From Fuerstiella sp. (GTDB lineage: Bacteria > Planctomycetota > Planctomycetia > Planctomycetales > Planctomycetaceae), in assembly GCA_014238335.1 (NCBI GenBank), contig JABABI010000002.1:122519-180236 (forward strand): a DNA stretch of 57,718 bases, given 5' to 3'. The notes beneath the pieces were generated by a model that was given only the letters and a program-made list of their open reading frames with translations, ran no database searches and was not told the DNA's origin. Of this stretch, positions 1 to 9,060 are shown piece by piece; the first letter of the stretch is position 1, and each line of letters begins with the position of its first letter. Both the position numbers and the translations under genes were made by a program.

Positions 1-719
1 GCGACGGGGCGACGGGGCGACGGGGCGACGGGGCGACGGGGCGACGGGGCTGACAAACCACCGACCGGCACCAGACAATCGCCGTGTCGACAATTGCCAC
101 GTAATGCCAATCCTCACACAATCCCGCTGGCGCACACCGATTCAGGATAGCGGGCTCGACGACTGATCGAAGCAGGTGTGACGTACGTTGTGGTGAATCT
201 GTCAAAAAACAACAGCTGGGACGCTCATGATCAATCGTGACACCTGCGCATTCTTCGCCTTCGATCGTCCCTGAAGGCGCCACGCCAAAACTGAATGCTT
301 TGTCCGGCTTCTGCACCGGAAGCAGCGTGACAACATAACCGATGGAGTATGCCTGTTGCGCGACTTCCAGAGTCTGGTCGTCGATGTCTGACACGTCGCC
401 CATCACCGGCATCCATCCTCTGCCGCGGTTCATGATCTGGACGAACACACCGACGACTTCCATACGATATCGCCCCTTGTTTCCGTACTGGTAAACATAC
501 CGTCCTTTGTATGGCAGGCCCTGCCCCATTCCATAAAAGATTCCGTGGTCCCCCACGAGCGTGTTGCGACTTTTCTCCAGGGCTTCGTTGCCTCCGATCG
601 CCTTGATCGCTCGATCGATTAGCCGCTGAGCTTTTGCAGCATCATCCGCGGCACGCAGTGATTGGCAGACGAATGAGGCAAAGATGGCCAGCAGTATTGA
701 GGAATATTGAGATTCTCAG
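1..719 (-). pseudogene. Decayed gene for a secreted protein of unknown function (frameshifted, runs off window)
   Basis: A minus-strand reading frame without any ATG, GTG or TTG start encodes a hydrophobic leader (ILLAIFASFVCQSLRA) and a mature domain beginning AADDAAKAQRLIDRAIKAIG, reminiscent of planctomycete exported proteins that resemble lipoprotein-sorting factors. Three lesions are visible. The codon at 719-717, where a start is expected 7 nt after a GGAG, is CTG. The first seven codons (LRISIFL) lie in another frame and join the leader only if one base is removed near 698. Near an A6 run at 204-209 (T6 on the coding strand) the sensible continuation (FFDRFTTTYV) shifts frame again. 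Beyond this the frame reads into an 8-bp tandem repeat with no proper C-terminus. I infer a pseudogene; sequencing error could explain the single-base shifts but not the lost tail. Confidence 0.55.
2..49. repeat. Tandem repeat, six copies of an 8-bp unit (CGACGGGG)
   Basis: Six perfect copies of CGACGGGG begin at the window edge, so the array probably continues to the left. It sits at the 3' end of a decayed minus-strand gene. All copies are identical, which points to recent slippage. Confidence 0.9.
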
Positions 720-941
720 GGTGATTCTCCAGTCAGGGGGGAGGACAGACACAGCCGGTATGCGGAATTGCCAGTAGTCGTTCGAGCATGGAAGCAAATT
801 CCTGACGGTGAAACGACCAAACTCCCCGTTTCAATGAACGTCGTCGTTCATCGCCTGACATGAGATCTTCCTTGCCCCTGTCACAAAGACGGTTGCTCTG
901 CAGTGTCTTGTTTCTGTTATGATTGGCATCGGAGGAATTTG

Positions 942-2411
942 ATGAGACGCAGTGATACGACATTAACCGTCGGACATCTGTCACGCCGCAGCGCCCTGCA
1001 GGCAGGATCGTTAGGCTTGATGGGGCTTTCGACAGCCAACGTGTCGCAGCTGCGCGCGCTGGCAGCGGCATCCGGTACTCAATTGCCCAAACCCAAAGCG
1101 GTCATCTACCTGTTCCTGACCGGCGGGCCATCGCAGCACGACACATTCGATATGAAGCCTGACGGGCCGGCAGAATTCAAGGGCGAGTTCAACCCGATTT
1201 CTACCCGAACGCCAGGCATTCAAATTTGTGAGCACTTCCCGCTGCTGGCAAGAAGAAGTGACAAATGGGCACTGGTCCGTTCTCTGACTCACAAGGAAAA
1301 TGGACATGACAAGGGTACGTACGTCATGTTGACGGGGAACACCGTCGTACCACCGACGTTCCGTTCCAGCAAGCCACAGCCCAGCGACTTGCCGAGCATT
1401 GCCGCCATCGCCGGGTTCGCCAGCCAGCCTCGGCACAACATGCCGCCAAGTGCCATTCTCCCTGAACGGATCTATCACTCGAACACCGGAGTCTATCCCG
1501 GCCAGTTCGCAGGAATGCTGGGGCCGCAGCATGAACCGTGCTGGTTACAATGCACCGACAAGCCGCACGCCTACCACGATTATTCCGGTGCCTTCCCGAA
1601 GTACCTGTTCAATCTGCATGACGGAGTGGCGTCCGACAAAGACGACTGGACTTTTGCCGTACCACACCTGACGCTGCAGGAAGGCATGCTGGATTCCAGG
1701 TTTCGCGATCGCCTTTCACTGTTGAAGTCGATTGATGAGCAGAGAACTCACCTTGAAAAGGCAGCGGAAGTCTCGCGTTATGATCGCGTGCGGCAGCGTG
1801 TTGTGTCGTTGATTACGGATCCAAAAGTCCGAGATGCATTTGACGTGCGGAACGCTGACGCAAAAACGCTCGAACGTTACGGCGACAACTCATTCGGCTG
1901 GTCTTTACTAATGGCTCGACGGCTGGTTGAAACGGGCGTCAACATGGTGCAGGTTAACATGGGAAACTTCGGCAGCTGGGACCTTCACGGAAACAACTTT
2001 CCGCTGGCAAAAAACTTCCTTTTTCCACCGACGGATCGTGCGGTTTCAGCGCTGCTGGACGACCTCGATGAATGCGGCCTGCTGGAAAGTACCCTGGTTG
2101 TGATGGCCGGAGAATTCGGACGAACACCACGCATTTCGAACGTCGCGCCAAAGATCTACAAGCTGCCGGGGCGAGATCACTGGGCTCCCGCACAATCCAT
2201 CCTGCTGGCCGGCGCCGGGATCCGTGGTGGTACGGTCGTTGGCTCCACCGATCGCAACGGCGCCTATGTCGCGACCGATCCGCAAACTCCGGAGAACTTT
2301 GCCGCCACCATCTACGACGCCCTTGGCATTCCGCGCGATGCCAAATGGCACGACATCACCAATCGTCCGTATCACATCTACCAGGCAGATCCGATCCGCG
2401 GACTGACCTGA
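942..2411 (+). CDS. DUF1501 family protein (Tat-exported, sulfatase/phosphatase-like fold)
   Basis: 489 aa. I start at ATG 942 because a clear GGAGG (931-935) lies 6 nt upstream; the GTG at 903 in the same frame would add 13 residues and put this ribosome site inside the gene. The N-terminus has a twin-arginine stretch (LSRRSALQAGSLGLMGLS) followed by a hydrophobic segment, so export by Tat in folded form is likely. Family hallmarks are FLTGGPSQHDTFDMKPDGP early, and AGEFGRTPRIS, GRDHWAPAQSILLAGAGIRGG and NFAATIYDALGI near the C-terminus. DUF1501 proteins are usually encoded beside PSCyt-type cytochrome proteins in planctomycetes; here the next gene is a dioxygenase and the cytochrome comes after it. 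The biochemical role of the family is not established. A possible hairpin (CCGGAC...GTCCGG) follows the stop without a T-run. Confidence 0.93.
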   Translation: MRRSDTTLTVGHLSRRSALQAGSLGLMGLSTANVSQLRALAAASGTQLPKPKAVIYLFLTGGPSQHDTFDMKPDGPAEFKGEFNPISTRTPGIQICEHFPLLARRSDKWALVRSLTHKENGHDKGTYVMLTGNTVVPPTFRSSKPQPSDLPSIAAIAGFASQPRHNMPPSAILPERIYHSNTGVYPGQFAGMLGPQHEPCWLQCTDKPHAYHDYSGAFPKYLFNLHDGVASDKDDWTFAVPHLTLQEGMLDSRFRDRLSLLKSIDEQRTHLEKAAEVSRYDRVRQRVVSLITDPKVRDAFDVRNADAKTLERYGDNSFGWSLLMARRLVETGVNMVQVNMGNFGSWDLHGNNFPLAKNFLFPPTDRAVSALLDDLDECGLLESTLVVMAGEFGRTPRISNVAPKIYKLPGRDHWAPAQSILLAGAGIRGGTVVGSTDRNGAYVATDPQTPENFAATIYDALGIPRDAKWHDITNRPYHIYQADPIRGLT

Positions 2412-2561
2412 CCGGACGGCCCCGGCTGCCCCTGTCCGGGAAGCCCCGCCAGGCCTTGACTGTCCGCGATGACAGTTCCGTCGAGAACTGTTGTACCAGG
2501 AGTTGCGGCACGAAGCCGCCACCGTCAGTGCGGGCGGCGCAGCAAAAAGAAAAACTATACC

Positions 2562-3461
2562 ATGGATCCGAGTTGCACAGAAAACATTCTGACAGACGAC
2601 GAACGCACATTCTTTAACACAAACGGTTTCCTTGTGGTCGAGAACGCACTGGATGCCTCGACGACGACGCAGCTGGTGGAGGTGATGAACCGCGTGGATA
2701 CGCGGGAACGAACCGAAGCGCTAACCGGAAAGTTGTTGTCCGTGCCGAATGTGATTCACGAAGACGCGGCGCTGGTGGACCTGGTTGACTGGCCGACGAC
2801 GTTCCCGAAGGTGTGGGGCATTCTGGGCTGGAATATCTATATGTATCATTCGCATCTGGACGTAACACCCAATGAGAGAGCGTGGCAGCAGGATTGGCGT
2901 GTGGCATGGCATCAGGACAGTATGCGTGTGAACGACGAGATTGAATCGAACCCGCGGCCGCGGCTGTCACTGAAGGTGGGATTTTATCTGACCGACGTCA
3001 GCGAACCGGGCCGGGGAAATACGTTAATTGTGCCGGGTTCACATTTGCAGAACACAATCGACTGTCCGCAGGACGGCCGGTCGAACCCACCAGGTGCGGA
3101 GCCGTTGTGTATGCCGGCGGGATCGGCAGTGATTGTCGACCGTCGCATCTGGCATTCTCGCAGTGCGAACGCATCGGCACTGACGCGCAAGGTGGTCTGG
3201 TTCGGTTACAGCTATCGGTGGCTGCGGCCAAAGGATGCGATGACAGTGGAGCATCTGTATCCTGATCTGGATCCCATCCGCCGTCAGCTTCTGGGCGACA
3301 GCGTGAGCGCCAACGGCACGTATGATCCCGCTCCCGACGACGTCCCTCTGCGCGCGTGGCTTGAAGCCCACGACCCCGCAGCTGCGACGCCTTCGCCACA
3401 CGGTCATTCTCAATCCCGCCCGCCGGCGCTCGGCCGCGGCACAAACACAGGCCGTAACTAA
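2562..3461 (+). CDS. Phytanoyl-CoA dioxygenase (PhyH) family protein
   Basis: 299 aa. Predicted non-haem Fe(II)/2-oxoglutarate oxygenase, probably cytoplasmic since no signal peptide is seen. The 2-His-1-carboxylate triad is visible as H117 and D119 (WHQDS) and H198 (IWHSR), with R209 a candidate 2-oxoglutarate-binding residue and GNTLIVPGSH (152-161) the usual loop of this family. The start at ATG 2562 gives the normal family N-terminus (LTDDERTFFNTNGFLVVENAL); an in-frame upstream start would add about 31 low-complexity residues. No strong ribosome site is seen, only an A-rich stretch. The C-terminal 35 residues are Pro/Ser/His-rich and look unstructured. It follows a DUF1501 gene by 150 nt and may be cotranscribed. 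Substrate unknown; PhyH homologues act on many small hydrophobic molecules. Confidence 0.85.
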   Translation: MDPSCTENILTDDERTFFNTNGFLVVENALDASTTTQLVEVMNRVDTRERTEALTGKLLSVPNVIHEDAALVDLVDWPTTFPKVWGILGWNIYMYHSHLDVTPNERAWQQDWRVAWHQDSMRVNDEIESNPRPRLSLKVGFYLTDVSEPGRGNTLIVPGSHLQNTIDCPQDGRSNPPGAEPLCMPAGSAVIVDRRIWHSRSANASALTRKVVWFGYSYRWLRPKDAMTVEHLYPDLDPIRRQLLGDSVSANGTYDPAPDDVPLRAWLEAHDPAAATPSPHGHSQSRPPALGRGTNTGRN

Positions 3462-3540
3462 CGATCGGTTACCAGATACTGTGGCGGGACATGGTTTGTA
3501 ACCGCGTATGAAGCCCGCCATTTTTAGCCACGCCGGACGG

Positions 3541-3616
3541 CCTTGACCCGCGCCTTGACCCGCGCCTTGACCCGCGCCTTGACCCGCGCCTTGACCCGCG
3601 CCTTGACCCGCGCCTT
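3541..3616. repeat. Tandem repeat, six copies of a 12-bp unit (CCTTGACCCGCG)
   Basis: Six perfect 12-bp copies fill 3541-3612, followed by a partial CCTT. It lies between the dioxygenase stop and the cytochrome gene. Because 12 is a multiple of 3, both strands stay open through it and produce GAGQ-type periodic peptides, which I treat as artefacts. Confidence 0.9.
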
Positions 3617-3686
3617 CGGTGCGACATAATATCGGCTGTCGTTCCCAGGTTGGCCTGCCTTGTTGCTTCCTCGAGTGTTCCTGCAC

Positions 3687-6002
3687 ATGCTTCTTCCGCG
3701 ATTCGTACTGATTTCAATTTTCGGAATTTTCGTTACAACCGTGCCTGGGCCAGCCGTGCTTCTTCATGCGGCGGAATCGGGCGCACCGACGTTCGACACT
3801 GCGGTTCGTCCTTTCCTGCAGAAATACTGCCTGTCGTGCCATTCCGGCAAGGACGCGGCAGGAGAGCTTGAACTGAAGAAGGTGCCGCCGGATTTTACAG
3901 CGAATGCTGCGGCGGACGCGTGGACACAGGTCTTGCAGGCGTTGCAGTTCGATGACATGCCGCCGCCTGAGGAAGATCGGCCTGACCCTGTTGCGAAGGC
4001 CGATGTGATCGAGTGGATCGAACGTCGGATGGCCACATCGGGGCGGGCCCACGTATATCGGGCGAAGTTGCTGAAGCCGGAGTACGGAAACTATGTGAGT
4101 CACGAGTTGTTGTTCTCCGGCACGATCAGCACGCTCCCCTTTTCGCCCTCGCGGCTGTGGCGGTTCAGTCCGCAGATTTTCAAAGGCAAGGGCATTCGCG
4201 ATGCGAAGAGCCCGTTCAGCTATGTCACCAGCGAAAGTGGCGTGCGCGATTATTCGGCGACCAGCGGAGTCGACCGCAGCACGGTCGAAATGATCCTCAT
4301 CAACACCAATCAGCTTTTGGACCTGCGCACGCAGGACGGAGATTTCACAGACTTTGCAGACATCCAGGAAACTCCCACTGACGACGAACTCACAGAAGTC
4401 ATTCGGATCGAATTTCGCCGCGCAATCGGCCGGTTACCCAGCCAGCAGGAACAACAGAAGTACCTGGCGTTCCTGAAGAAAAACATCGCTGACGGCGGCC
4501 GCATGGAAGGTCTGAAGACGACGCTCAAGGCGATGTATCTCAGCAGCGAATCGATCTATCGGATGGAACTGGGCCTGGGGTCAAAAGACAAACACGGCCG
4601 CCGGCATCTGTCACCCGATGAAATTTCGTACGCCGTGGCTTATGCACTGACCGACCACAACCCCGAGCGAAATGACATAATCCGTCAAGCCGTTCAGAGC
4701 AGGAAGATCAGCACGCAGGCGGACATATCCGTGGTGGTTCAGGAAATGCTCGATGCCGGCATGAACCCTCGCGGGACACCGCGGATTGCCCGCTTCTTTG
4801 AAGAGTTCTTCGGTTACAACAAGGCGGACAAAGTCTTCAAAGACATGGCTCGCGTGCGTGAAGAAGACATCCAGCAGTGGAACACAAATCGGCTGATGTA
4901 CGAGGCGGAGCAGCTTGTCGAGTATTTCATCAATCGCGATCAGAACGTGATCGAGCAGTTGTTGACCAGCAATCAGTTCTATGTTGCTCACCCCGGCAAC
5001 AACCAGATCGCCCGCGAGTATCTGGAAGAAGCGCTTCGCCCTGACTACGTCGAGCAAAAAGTGATGCAACGACTGGACGCGTTCAAGCGAGCAAATCGCG
5101 ACCCGGAGCGTCAACAGGAAAAAGAAGAACTGGATCGCATACGTCGTCAGGCGGAAGAGCGTGCAAAGGTGACAGGCTGGGCGATCGAGGACGGGCTGCG
5201 GCCGTTTCCGGGTTGGCCTTACACTCAACAGATCCGTGGTCAGTCCGACCTGATCTATATCGGCGTCTACAACCTGCCACCGACAAGTCGTGTCGAACGG
5301 CAACATTGGGACTGGCCGGTCGAACAGCCGTTTGAGATGCCCCCCGACCAACGGGCGGGCATGCTGACACACCCCGCCTGGCTGGCTGCGCATTCGGTGA
5401 ACGACGGCAACGATCCGATTCGCCGCGGTCGCTGGGTACAGGAAAAGCTGTTGGCCGGCGTGATTCAGGACGTTCCGCCCGACGTCGACGCCAACGTGCC
5501 GAACGATCCGCACAAAACACTCCGCGAACGTATGGAGCCTCTGCGGGCCGAACGCTGCTGGCGTTGTCACCGGAAGATGAACCCTCTGGGCGAACCGTTT
5601 GAGATATTCGACGATTGGGGTCGCTATCGCACGAACGTCTATTTCGACGAAAAGGGCGAAATCGTTCATCGCAGAGGCCAGCAATTCGAGAAGTGGCTGG
5701 CCGAAGGAAAATTGACCGAACGCAGGATCGACGCGACGGGTGAGATTCAGGGGTCGGGCGATCCGCAGGTCGACGGCAAAGTAACCGATGCCATCGTTCT
5801 TCTACACCGCATTGGACGATCGGACCGTGCGCGACAGTCATTCATTCGGCACTTGTTCCGTTACTTCATGGGTCGAAACGAAATGCTCAGCGATTCGCAG
5901 ACGCTGGTTGCGGCAGAAAAGGCATATCTGGATAATGGCGGCAGCTTCAAGGCGCTGGTTGTGTCGCTGCTGAGTTCAGATTCTTTCGTGTATCGACGAT
6001 AA
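3687..6002 (+). CDS. DUF1592/DUF1588/DUF1585 domain protein with c-type haem motifs (planctomycete cytochrome)
   Basis: 771 aa from ATG 3687; a TTG at 3660 would add nine residues. An N-terminal signal sequence (FVLISIFGIFVTTVPGPAVLLHA) predicts export. The first haem motif, CLSCH (48-52), lies in a PSCyt1-type domain after RPFLQKY. The middle is the DUF1592 region. DUF1588 is recognisable from AGMLTHPAWLAAHS (about residue 559) through RRGRWVQEKLLAG to a second haem-type motif CWRCH (624-628) followed by RKMNPLGEPFE. The C-terminus (FIRHLFRYFMGR...LVVSLLSSDSFVYRR) matches DUF1585. A DUF1587 segment is not obvious. The next gene, 57 nt downstream, encodes DUF1552, the usual partner, so the two likely form one extracytoplasmic redox unit. 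The pair's substrate is unknown; sugar or alcohol oxidation is only a guess. Confidence 0.9.
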   Translation: MLLPRFVLISIFGIFVTTVPGPAVLLHAAESGAPTFDTAVRPFLQKYCLSCHSGKDAAGELELKKVPPDFTANAAADAWTQVLQALQFDDMPPPEEDRPDPVAKADVIEWIERRMATSGRAHVYRAKLLKPEYGNYVSHELLFSGTISTLPFSPSRLWRFSPQIFKGKGIRDAKSPFSYVTSESGVRDYSATSGVDRSTVEMILINTNQLLDLRTQDGDFTDFADIQETPTDDELTEVIRIEFRRAIGRLPSQQEQQKYLAFLKKNIADGGRMEGLKTTLKAMYLSSESIYRMELGLGSKDKHGRRHLSPDEISYAVAYALTDHNPERNDIIRQAVQSRKISTQADISVVVQEMLDAGMNPRGTPRIARFFEEFFGYNKADKVFKDMARVREEDIQQWNTNRLMYEAEQLVEYFINRDQNVIEQLLTSNQFYVAHPGNNQIAREYLEEALRPDYVEQKVMQRLDAFKRANRDPERQQEKEELDRIRRQAEERAKVTGWAIEDGLRPFPGWPYTQQIRGQSDLIYIGVYNLPPTSRVERQHWDWPVEQPFEMPPDQRAGMLTHPAWLAAHSVNDGNDPIRRGRWVQEKLLAGVIQDVPPDVDANVPNDPHKTLRERMEPLRAERCWRCHRKMNPLGEPFEIFDDWGRYRTNVYFDEKGEIVHRRGQQFEKWLAEGKLTERRIDATGEIQGSGDPQVDGKVTDAIVLLHRIGRSDRARQSFIRHLFRYFMGRNEMLSDSQTLVAAEKAYLDNGGSFKALVVSLLSSDSFVYRR

Positions 6003-6059
6003 TCGTGGACAGGCAGACAACAACGCTGGTCACTGTGCGATCAACAGGAAAACAACAGA

Positions 6060-7457
6060 ATGCTCACCAGACGCTCCGCGATTCAGTCGATGTCGGCCGG
6101 TTCTGCTTCTCTGGCCATGGCCCCGTTTCTGCGCAGTGTGGCCGCCCATGCGTCGGGCCGGCCGGAGACGTTGCCGAAGCGTTTCGTGTTCGTTCTGAAA
6201 TCAAGCGGCGTCGACAAAGAGAATCTGCTGCCAGTCGGGCTGGAAGGGCAATGGAGCAAAGATCGTGACAAGCTGGTCGATGTATCTTTGGCCGACCATA
6301 AACTGCCCGACAACTTTGAGCCATTCGAACAGATCAAAGATCAGTTGACGGTGATTCAGGGGCTTTCGGGCAAGAACTTCATAGGAAATCACACCGCGGG
6401 TTACGGAGCTTTGTCGTGCCATCATTCAGAGCAGGTGGCCATTGCGCCGACCATTGACTGCATGCTGGGCGATCATCTTTCGGCCGGACCTTACAAGATG
6501 TACGGCATGGCCATGAATGGTCCGCTGCTGGAGCAGTACACCAAAGGGCCCGACGACAGTTATTGTTATCCAAATATTTCCGCCATGAAGGCCGGACAGC
6601 CGGTCGCCTTCCAGGCCAGCCCGAAAAAGGCGTACATGGAACTGTTTGGATCGGCGGTGGCTTCGCCGCCGCAACTGAAACGCGAGCTGAAGCTGACGAC
6701 CAATCTAATGGACTTCATGAAGGACGATGCGCGACGGATCGAACGTCAGCTTTCTCAGGAAGACAAACAGCGGTTCGCCAGGTACACAGAAGCTTTTGAG
6801 TCTCTGCGGCTCCGCGAACAGAAGAAAGTTGCGTTGAACAAAAGCATCCGGCGCTCAGCGCCGGAAATGACAAACAAGTACACGTCGCAGGCTCCTTCAG
6901 TACGCATTGGGCTGCACTTTGAACTGGCGACCGCGGCAATCATCACCGGCCTGACAAATGTAATCACCCTGCGACCGGACACCCTGGGCATCATCTACTC
7001 AGATCTCGGTATTTCGCATCATGTCCACACTCTCGGGCATCTTGGCGACGGCAAAACCGGGAACGGCTGGGACGGTCCTCGCGCTCGCAAGGAGGTCGAT
7101 AAGCTGCACCTTGGCTACGTGGCGCAGATGGCACAAAAACTCAAAAGCATTCCCGAAGGCGATGGCACAATGCTCGACAATACGATGATTGTCTATACCT
7201 CCTGCACCGGCGGACAGCATCACGACGGACAGCGGGACTGGCCGTTTGTGTTGGTCGGTGGCATGAGCGAAAAACTGAAGATGGGACGGTACATTCAATA
7301 TCCCAGCTATCAGCAACCCGGTCATCGCACGATTGCAAACCTGTATATGAGCCTGCTGCAGGTTGCCGGTCTGAAGACTGATGCCCACTTCGGTCAGCTC
7401 GACTCGCAACTCAAAGATCTCGACATCGCCGGCCCCCTCGAGGAGTTCATGGTGTGA
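6060..7457 (+). CDS. DUF1552 domain protein (Tat-exported partner of the DUF1592 cytochrome)
   Basis: 465 aa. It starts at ATG 6060 with AGGAAA 8 nt upstream. The N-terminus MLTRRSAIQSMSAGSASLAMAP carries twin arginines and a hydrophobic stretch, as expected for Tat export. Family-like blocks include FVLKSSGVDKENLLP, HTAGYGALSC, the histidine-rich ISHHVHTLGHLGDG and TSCTGGQHHDGQRDWPFVL. The histidine clusters could bind metal, as in the related DUF1501/sulfatase fold, but this is inference. It is co-oriented with the upstream DUF1592-type cytochrome, 57 nt away, the standard planctomycete arrangement. It converges on the next DUF1501 gene. Confidence 0.9.
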   Translation: MLTRRSAIQSMSAGSASLAMAPFLRSVAAHASGRPETLPKRFVFVLKSSGVDKENLLPVGLEGQWSKDRDKLVDVSLADHKLPDNFEPFEQIKDQLTVIQGLSGKNFIGNHTAGYGALSCHHSEQVAIAPTIDCMLGDHLSAGPYKMYGMAMNGPLLEQYTKGPDDSYCYPNISAMKAGQPVAFQASPKKAYMELFGSAVASPPQLKRELKLTTNLMDFMKDDARRIERQLSQEDKQRFARYTEAFESLRLREQKKVALNKSIRRSAPEMTNKYTSQAPSVRIGLHFELATAAIITGLTNVITLRPDTLGIIYSDLGISHHVHTLGHLGDGKTGNGWDGPRARKEVDKLHLGYVAQMAQKLKSIPEGDGTMLDNTMIVYTSCTGGQHHDGQRDWPFVLVGGMSEKLKMGRYIQYPSYQQPGHRTIANLYMSLLQVAGLKTDAHFGQLDSQLKDLDIAGPLEEFMV

Positions 7458-7580
7458 GGGGCGCGGCCTGCCGATCGAATGGGCTAAGCCGCACGCCATG
7501 GGGCGGCGTGATCGTCTGCGGTTACTGTTTCGGAGCCGTTCTTGAACAGGGTCGGGAACAACGTCGGCGAAGAAGGATCC

Positions 7581-7602
7581 AAAGAAAAGCAGCCCCGCTG
7601 CT
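7581..7602 (-). terminator. Rho-independent terminator of the DUF1501/cytochrome operon
   Basis: Read on the minus strand, AGCAGC-GGG-GCTGCT is followed by TTTCTTT. It lies about 38 nt after the stop of the DUF1501 gene at 7640, in the right place and orientation. Confidence 0.6.
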
Positions 7603-7639
7603 CAACTGCGTTGAATGCACGGACTCTGGCGTGGCCGTC

Positions 7640-9040
7640 TTACGCGACGATGCCGGAGTACGGGTGTCCTTCGTTCTGGTCGATTCGTTCCGGGCGACCC
7701 TTGTCGTAGTAGACAACTTCTCGATGATTCAGCCCCATCAACCACAGGATCGTGCTGTGCAAGTCGTGAACGTGCAGCCGATCTTCCACGGCGTGCAACC
7801 CCAGTTCATCGGTTGTACCAATCGTCCGGCCGCCTTTGACACCACCACCGGCCATCCACATTGTGAAGCCGGTAGGATTGTGATCACGCCCGTCACCTTT
7901 TTCGCTCATTGGTGTGCGGCCGAATTCTCCGCCCCAGACCACCAGCGTCGAATCCAGCAGGCCGCGCTGCTTTAGATCCTTCAACAGACCGGCCACACAC
8001 TGATCCGTCTGTTTACAAAGCGACGTATGATTCTTTTCAATCGCAGAATGGGAATCCCACTTGCTACCGGCACCGTGATACAGCTGCACAAATCGAACAC
8101 CTCGTTCGACCAGGCGGCGAGCCAGCAGACACTGTCGACCAAAGGTGGCCGTTACTTTTTCATCCATGCCGTACAGTGTCTGAGTTTCCGCTGTTTCCTG
8201 AGACAGATCCACGGCTTCCGGTGCCGACGTCTGCATGCGAAACGCCAGCTCGTAGCCGGCAATCCGGGCTTCCAGTTCAGTCTGCTGAGGTCTGGCAGCA
8301 GCATGACGTCGATTGAGATAATCCAACACCTTCAGCTTGCGCTGCTGAACGGCTGCGTCTTCGTTTTTCGGACGAGACAAGTTCGATATCGGATTGCCGG
8401 TCGTGTTGAACCGCGTACCCTGATAAATCGCGGGCATGAAACCGGTGCCCCAGTTACGGGCGCCGTTGACGACTTGTGAATTCGTATCCTGCATCACGAC
8501 AAACGCGGGCAGGTTTTCGTTTTCGCTGCCCAGGCCGTAGTTCACCCATGCTCCCAGCGAGGGACGTCCGGCGATCGGCGAACCCGTGTTCATGGAACAC
8601 ACGCCGCCGGCGTGGTTGATCCCGTTACTCCAGCAGGAACGAATCACCGCCAGGTCATCGGCACAAGTGGCGGTGCGAGGCAGCCAGTCAGAAATCCACA
8701 GCCCACTGTCTCCGTGTTGTGCCCACTTCCGTTGATCCTGCAGCAGCGGCGAATTCACTTCGCCCATGGCCGTCACCGGTCTCTCGAAGGATTCCGGCAT
8801 GGACTGCCCGCTCAGTTTTTTTAGCAATGGCTTCGGATCGAACAGATCAATATGACTGGGGCCGCCTTCCATGAACAGAAAGATGACACTCTTCGCCTTC
8901 GTTTGACGATGGTGGACCTTCGCAGCATTCGGATTAACATCCGCGCGGGAGCTGTCAGCCAGCATTGCCGCCAGCGGCAGGGCACCAAAGCCCATGCCTG
9001 CAGATGTCAACATTTCACGCCGTGATTGGTACGTTGTCAT
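7640..9040 (-). CDS. DUF1501 family protein (Tat-exported)
   Basis: 466 aa, start ATG at 9040. The N-terminus has a twin-arginine motif (QSRREMLTSAGMGFGALPLAAML). Family marks: FLFMEGGPSHIDLFDPKP, SGLWISDWLPRTA, NGINHAGGVCSMNTGSPIAGRPSLGAWVNYGLG, FGRQCLLARRLVERGVRFVQLYHGAG and WGGEFGRTPMSEKGDGRDHNPTGFTMWMAGGG. These place it in the larger 'arylsulfatase-like' DUF1501 subgroup, distinct from the shorter-spaced copy at 942. It lies 20 nt downstream of the DUF1549/DUF1553 cytochrome gene on the same strand, a classical planctomycete operon. The pair is thought to act outside the cytoplasmic membrane; the reaction is unknown. Confidence 0.94.
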   Translation of the reverse strand: MTTYQSRREMLTSAGMGFGALPLAAMLADSSRADVNPNAAKVHHRQTKAKSVIFLFMEGGPSHIDLFDPKPLLKKLSGQSMPESFERPVTAMGEVNSPLLQDQRKWAQHGDSGLWISDWLPRTATCADDLAVIRSCWSNGINHAGGVCSMNTGSPIAGRPSLGAWVNYGLGSENENLPAFVVMQDTNSQVVNGARNWGTGFMPAIYQGTRFNTTGNPISNLSRPKNEDAAVQQRKLKVLDYLNRRHAAARPQQTELEARIAGYELAFRMQTSAPEAVDLSQETAETQTLYGMDEKVTATFGRQCLLARRLVERGVRFVQLYHGAGSKWDSHSAIEKNHTSLCKQTDQCVAGLLKDLKQRGLLDSTLVVWGGEFGRTPMSEKGDGRDHNPTGFTMWMAGGGVKGGRTIGTTDELGLHAVEDRLHVHDLHSTILWLMGLNHREVVYYDKGRPERIDQNEGHPYSGIVA

Positions 9041-9060
9041 GAGAATGATCTGTGGTCCTG

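Noticed and set aside
917..922. TATGAT as a -10 box for the DUF1501 gene
   Set aside because: Transcription would start at the ribosome site itself, and the nearest -35-like sequence is 19 nt away.
903..941. GTG start extending the DUF1501 gene upstream
   Set aside because: The GGAGG at 931-935 would be inside the coding region, and ATG 942 gives the normal Tat leader.
3469..3717. Minus-strand frames with GAGQ or RRGSRRGS repeats across the 12-bp array
   Set aside because: The periodic peptide follows from the tandem DNA repeat; no start signals or other domain support a gene.
4611..5684. Long minus-strand frame of 357 codons
   Set aside because: It lies entirely antisense to the DUF1592 cytochrome gene and has no recognisable domain or start signal.
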